Source: Nodosilinea sp. WJT8-NPBG4 (GTDB lineage Bacteria > Cyanobacteriota > Cyanobacteriia > Phormidesmidales > Phormidesmidaceae). From it: a DNA stretch of 51,962 nt. The stretch covers positions 1 to 51,962 of the forward strand of contig JAHHHQ010000076.1 of NCBI GenBank assembly GCA_019359285.1, given 5' to 3'. This document shows positions 49,736-51,962 of the stretch, in pieces. Each line of letters starts with the position of its first letter. Position 1 is the stretch's first letter. The notes beneath the pieces are model-generated. The model saw only the letters and a list, made by a program, of their open reading frames with translations. It did no database searches and was not told where the DNA came from. Both the position numbers and the translations under genes were made by a program.

Positions 49736-51772
49736 ATGACCGCTACCCCCACCCTCCCCAGCGACGACACCACCCGCCGCCCCGACAGCGACTGGCGGCT
49801 GTTTCTGCGCATGTGGCCCTACATTTACAAGCACCGCAACGCCCTGGTGATGCCGCTGGTTTTGCTGGTGCCCCTATCGCTGGCCAATGCCCTCCAGCCG
49901 GTATTGATTGGCCAGGCCATTTCCCTGATTCGCCAAGAGCCGGTCATGTTTTTTCTGAAGGGTGCGACCCTTCAGGGCGGGCTAAATTTGCTGGTGGGGT
50001 TGCTGGTCGTTACCGTCCTCATTCGCCTGCTGCTAGATGGCTTTCAGAGCTATTTGGTGCAGGCCGTGGGCCAAAATATTACCGCAGACATTCGCAATGA
50101 CCTGTTTACCCACGTCACCTCGCTGGCGGTGCGCTTTTTTGACCGCACCCCCGTGGGTAAGCTGATTACCCGCATCACTAGCGACGTCGATGCCCTAGGC
50201 GACGTATTCTCCACCGGGGCGGTGGGCATCATCACCGACGTGGTTTCGATGCTGGTGCTGATCGTGGTGATGTTTACCATGCAGTGGCAGCTGGCGCTCA
50301 TGCTGCTGGCCCTGCTGGTGCCCGTCACCTGGCTGATTATTTACTTTCAGCAGCAGTTTCGCAAGGCCAACTACAAATCCCGCGAGCACCTTTCAGAACT
50401 CAACGCCACCCTGCAAGAAAACGTGGCGGGCATTAACGTGGTGCAGCTATTTCGGCGCGAGCGCTACAACGCCGAAATGTTTCGCCACACCAACCAGAAA
50501 TACATCACCGCCGTCGATAAAACCATTTTCTACGACTCAGCGGTGTCCTCCACGCTGGAGTGGATTTCGCTGGTGGCGACCGGCGGCGTGCTCTGGCTCG
50601 GCGGCCTGCTGGTAATGCAAAACGCCCTCACCTTCGGCACCCTGGCCACGTTTATTCTCTTTGCCCAGCGCCTTTTCGACCCTCTGCGCCAGTTTGCCGA
50701 CAAGTTTACCGCCATCCAAGCCGGTCTCACCGCCGTGGAGCGCATCACCGACCTGTTTACCGTGCCGGTGGAGATTCGCGACCCGGAGAAGGTGGGCGGC
50801 GATGGGGAAGCAAAGGGAGATGAGGAAGGTAGAGAAGCAAGGGGAGATAGGAAAGCGGCGATAAGGCTTGGCAACAACGGTAACGGCGTGAAGGAATTAA
50901 TAGCTAAAGAGACCGACAACTCAACCACCCTCCCCACCACCTACCCATCCATCTCCCCCACCTCCTCATCTCCTCCATCCTCCTCACCCGCCCACCCATC
51001 CACCCACCCACCCATCTACCCATCCACCCCCTACCCCTCCAAGGCCTCCGAAATCTGCTTCGACCACGTCACCTTCGGCTATAAGGCCGACGAGCACGTG
51101 CTCAAGGACCTCACCTTCACCATTCGCCCCGGCGAAAAAGTGGCCCTGGTGGGGCCGACGGGGGCGGGAAAGAGTTCGATCATTCGGCTGCTGTGCCGGC
51201 TCTACGACATTAGCCAAGGGGCAATTTTGCTAGATGGGGTCGATATTCGCAATTTGCCCCAGGCGGAGCTGCGGCGGCGCATGGCAGTCATTTTGCAGGA
51301 TGGCTTTCTCTTCGCTGGGGATGTGAAGAGCAACATTACCCTGGGGGAGGAGTATCCCCTGGAAGCGGTGATTGAGGCGGCGAAAAAGACCAATATCCAC
51401 GAGCTGATTGAAGAACTGCCCCAGGGCTACGACACTGAGCTGCGGGAGCGGGGCACCAACCTCTCAGGTGGCCAGAAGCAGCTGCTGGCCTTTGCCCGAG
51501 CGGCGATTCGCGATCCGGGGATTTTGGTGCTGGATGAAGCCACAGCCAACCTGGACGTGGGCACCGAGGCGATGATTCAAGAGGCCCTAGAGCGGCTGCT
51601 GGAGGGACGCACAGCGATTATTATTGCCCACCGCCTTTCCACCATTCGCCATGTTGATCGCATTCTCGTACTCAAGCATGGCGAGCTGGTCGAGCAGGGC
51701 AGCCACGACGAGCTGCTGGCGAGAGAGGGGTTGTATTCAAGCCTGTATCGTTTGCAGCGGTTGGGGGTTTAG
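49736..51772 (+). CDS. ABC exporter half-transporter (type IV fold), unusual linker
   Basis: 678 residues; the usual length is 580-610. Six transmembrane helices (about 40-340) with family sequences such as DIRNDLFTHVTSLAVRFFD and RLFDPLRQFADKFTAIQ. The nucleotide-binding domain has Walker A GPTGAGKSS, a Q-loop in VILQDGFLF, signature LSGGQKQLLAFARA, Walker B LVLDEATANLD and the H-loop IIAHRLST. Between them, residues about 353-437 form an extra low-complexity linker rich in Gly/Glu/Lys, then Ser/Pro/Thr/Tyr, encoded by repeat-derived DNA. As a half-transporter it should dimerise; substrate unknown, possibly lipid, peptide or drug. Confidence 0.92.
   Translation: MTATPTLPSDDTTRRPDSDWRLFLRMWPYIYKHRNALVMPLVLLVPLSLANALQPVLIGQAISLIRQEPVMFFLKGATLQGGLNLLVGLLVVTVLIRLLLDGFQSYLVQAVGQNITADIRNDLFTHVTSLAVRFFDRTPVGKLITRITSDVDALGDVFSTGAVGIITDVVSMLVLIVVMFTMQWQLALMLLALLVPVTWLIIYFQQQFRKANYKSREHLSELNATLQENVAGINVVQLFRRERYNAEMFRHTNQKYITAVDKTIFYDSAVSSTLEWISLVATGGVLWLGGLLVMQNALTFGTLATFILFAQRLFDPLRQFADKFTAIQAGLTAVERITDLFTVPVEIRDPEKVGGDGEAKGDEEGREARGDRKAAIRLGNNGNGVKELIAKETDNSTTLPTTYPSISPTSSSPPSSSPAHPSTHPPIYPSTPYPSKASEICFDHVTFGYKADEHVLKDLTFTIRPGEKVALVGPTGAGKSSIIRLLCRLYDISQGAILLDGVDIRNLPQAELRRRMAVILQDGFLFAGDVKSNITLGEEYPLEAVIEAAKKTNIHELIEELPQGYDTELRERGTNLSGGQKQLLAFARAAIRDPGILVLDEATANLDVGTEAMIQEALERLLEGRTAIIIAHRLSTIRHVDRILVLKHGELVEQGSHDELLAREGLYSSLYRLQRLGV
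50936..51037 (+). repeat. CCACCCATC-rich simple tract inside the ABC exporter gene
   Basis: The tract is made of CCACCTACCCATCC and CCACCCACCCATCTACCCAT type units, the complement of the GGTAG/GGATGGGTAG repeats found between genes. It encodes the Ser/Pro/Tyr-rich half of the linker. It remains in frame. Confidence 0.7.
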
Positions 51773-51845
51773 GGAAGAGGTAAAGGGTATAGGGTTCAAG
51801 GTTTAGGGGTCGGGAGTTCTTCTAAAACCCTGTACCTTATACCAA
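51770..51845. repeat. Dispersed imperfect palindrome (MITE-like), copy 4
   Basis: It begins TTAGGGAAGAGGTAAAGGG, in which TAG is the stop of the ABC exporter gene, and resembles the TTAGGGTTTGGCTAAAGGG end of copy 1. The core has AGGGTTCAAGGTTTAGGGG opposite AAAACCCTGTACCTTAT. Confidence 0.55.
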
Positions 51846-51901
51846 TTACATATGAGTGTGCGTCAAAATGGAAGGTACTGCTAGTGCTTGAGGGAAAAGG
51901 C

Positions 51902-51962
51902 ATGGGACGCCCGTTCATCGTTGAGATTGCAGAAAGCGAAGCGCAGTTGAAGAAGACGCTTC
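51902..51962 (+). CDS. IS630-like transposase or HTH protein, N-terminal fragment (truncated by window)
   Basis: The frame MGRPFIVEIAESEAQLKKTL runs off the right edge. The pattern of IVEI.ES...LK..L is typical of the N-terminal winged-helix of IS630-family transposases in cyanobacteria. GAGGGAAAAGGC lies directly before the ATG. Bases 51846-51901 (TTACATATGAGTGTGCG and following) would include its inverted repeat end. Intactness cannot be judged. Confidence 0.6.
   Translation, partial: MGRPFIVEIAESEAQLKKTL

Noticed and set aside
1..51962. CRISPR arrays, tRNA and rRNA genes
   Set aside because: No regularly spaced repeats with unique spacers, no GTTCRANNC arm in a cloverleaf context and no rRNA-like segment was seen by eye; a tRNA or CRISPR search tool would settle this.

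Overview
The window is a chromosomal segment of a cyanobacterium, probably a filamentous Leptolyngbya/Nodosilinea-like lineage (inference; no rRNA or marker phylogeny here). Evidence: very frequent GCGATCGC-type HIP1 octamers, a plant-type ferredoxin, a CRR7-like NDH-1 accessory protein, ferredoxin-sulfite reductase, a stand-alone PCP_red protein, an FtsH of thylakoid type and many cyanobacteria-restricted small membrane proteins. No rRNA, tRNA or CRISPR array was seen. Both edges cut through insertion sequences: an IS5-like end on the left and an IS630-like transposase start on the right.

Layout. 0.2-9.5 kb: FAD oxidoreductase, small DNA-binding protein, pyrophosphatase facing ferredoxin across a shared terminator, photolyase, ABC1-type kinase, then a cobalamin riboswitch driving a HupE transporter. 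9.6-16.6 kb: membrane protein, MBL-fold exonuclease with a hidden overlapping microprotein, DUF3493 protein, lipoprotein, cupin, SLH/glycoside-hydrolase-like protein coupled to a SUI1 factor, and SdhB. 16.7-25.5 kb: a seven-blade WD40 protein, NurA, AmiC-type amidase followed by an aminodeoxychorismate lyase, FtsH, two YbjQ-like proteins, and a GDT1/Mnx manganese transporter behind a yybP-ykoY riboswitch. 25.7-38 kb: b-type cytochrome with a 36-residue partner, isochorismatase-like hydrolase, PhoX behind a Pho-box-like array, CRR7, sulfite reductase, several small proteins, dienelactone hydrolase, DHH phosphoesterase and two membrane proteins. 38-41.4 kb: ABC-F ATPase, an isoprenylcysteine-methyltransferase-like enzyme and a small secreted protein.

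41.4-44 kb is an accessory, AT-richer patch: MITE-like inverted repeats, a start-less gene remnant, an XRE regulator with direct repeats in front of it, a decayed gene carrying compensating frameshifts, and an Mrr-type restriction endonuclease. 44-51.8 kb holds a DUF433 protein, an M20 amidohydrolase and a co-directional run of five genes (secreted protein, helical membrane-anchored protein, solute-binding/VWA fusion lipoprotein, small membrane protein, ABC exporter), which is the best candidate for an undescribed cell-envelope system.

Three themes recur. Metal and nutrient control by RNA or DNA sites: B12, Mn2+ and phosphate. Several plausible microproteins under 60 residues. Three families of dispersed repeats (an imperfect palindrome of about 130 bp, GGTAG-rich tracts, and AATTCAAAA tracts) that repeatedly begin at or contain the stop codon of the preceding gene and in places have entered coding sequence (photolyase, ABC exporter linker, glycoside hydrolase leader).
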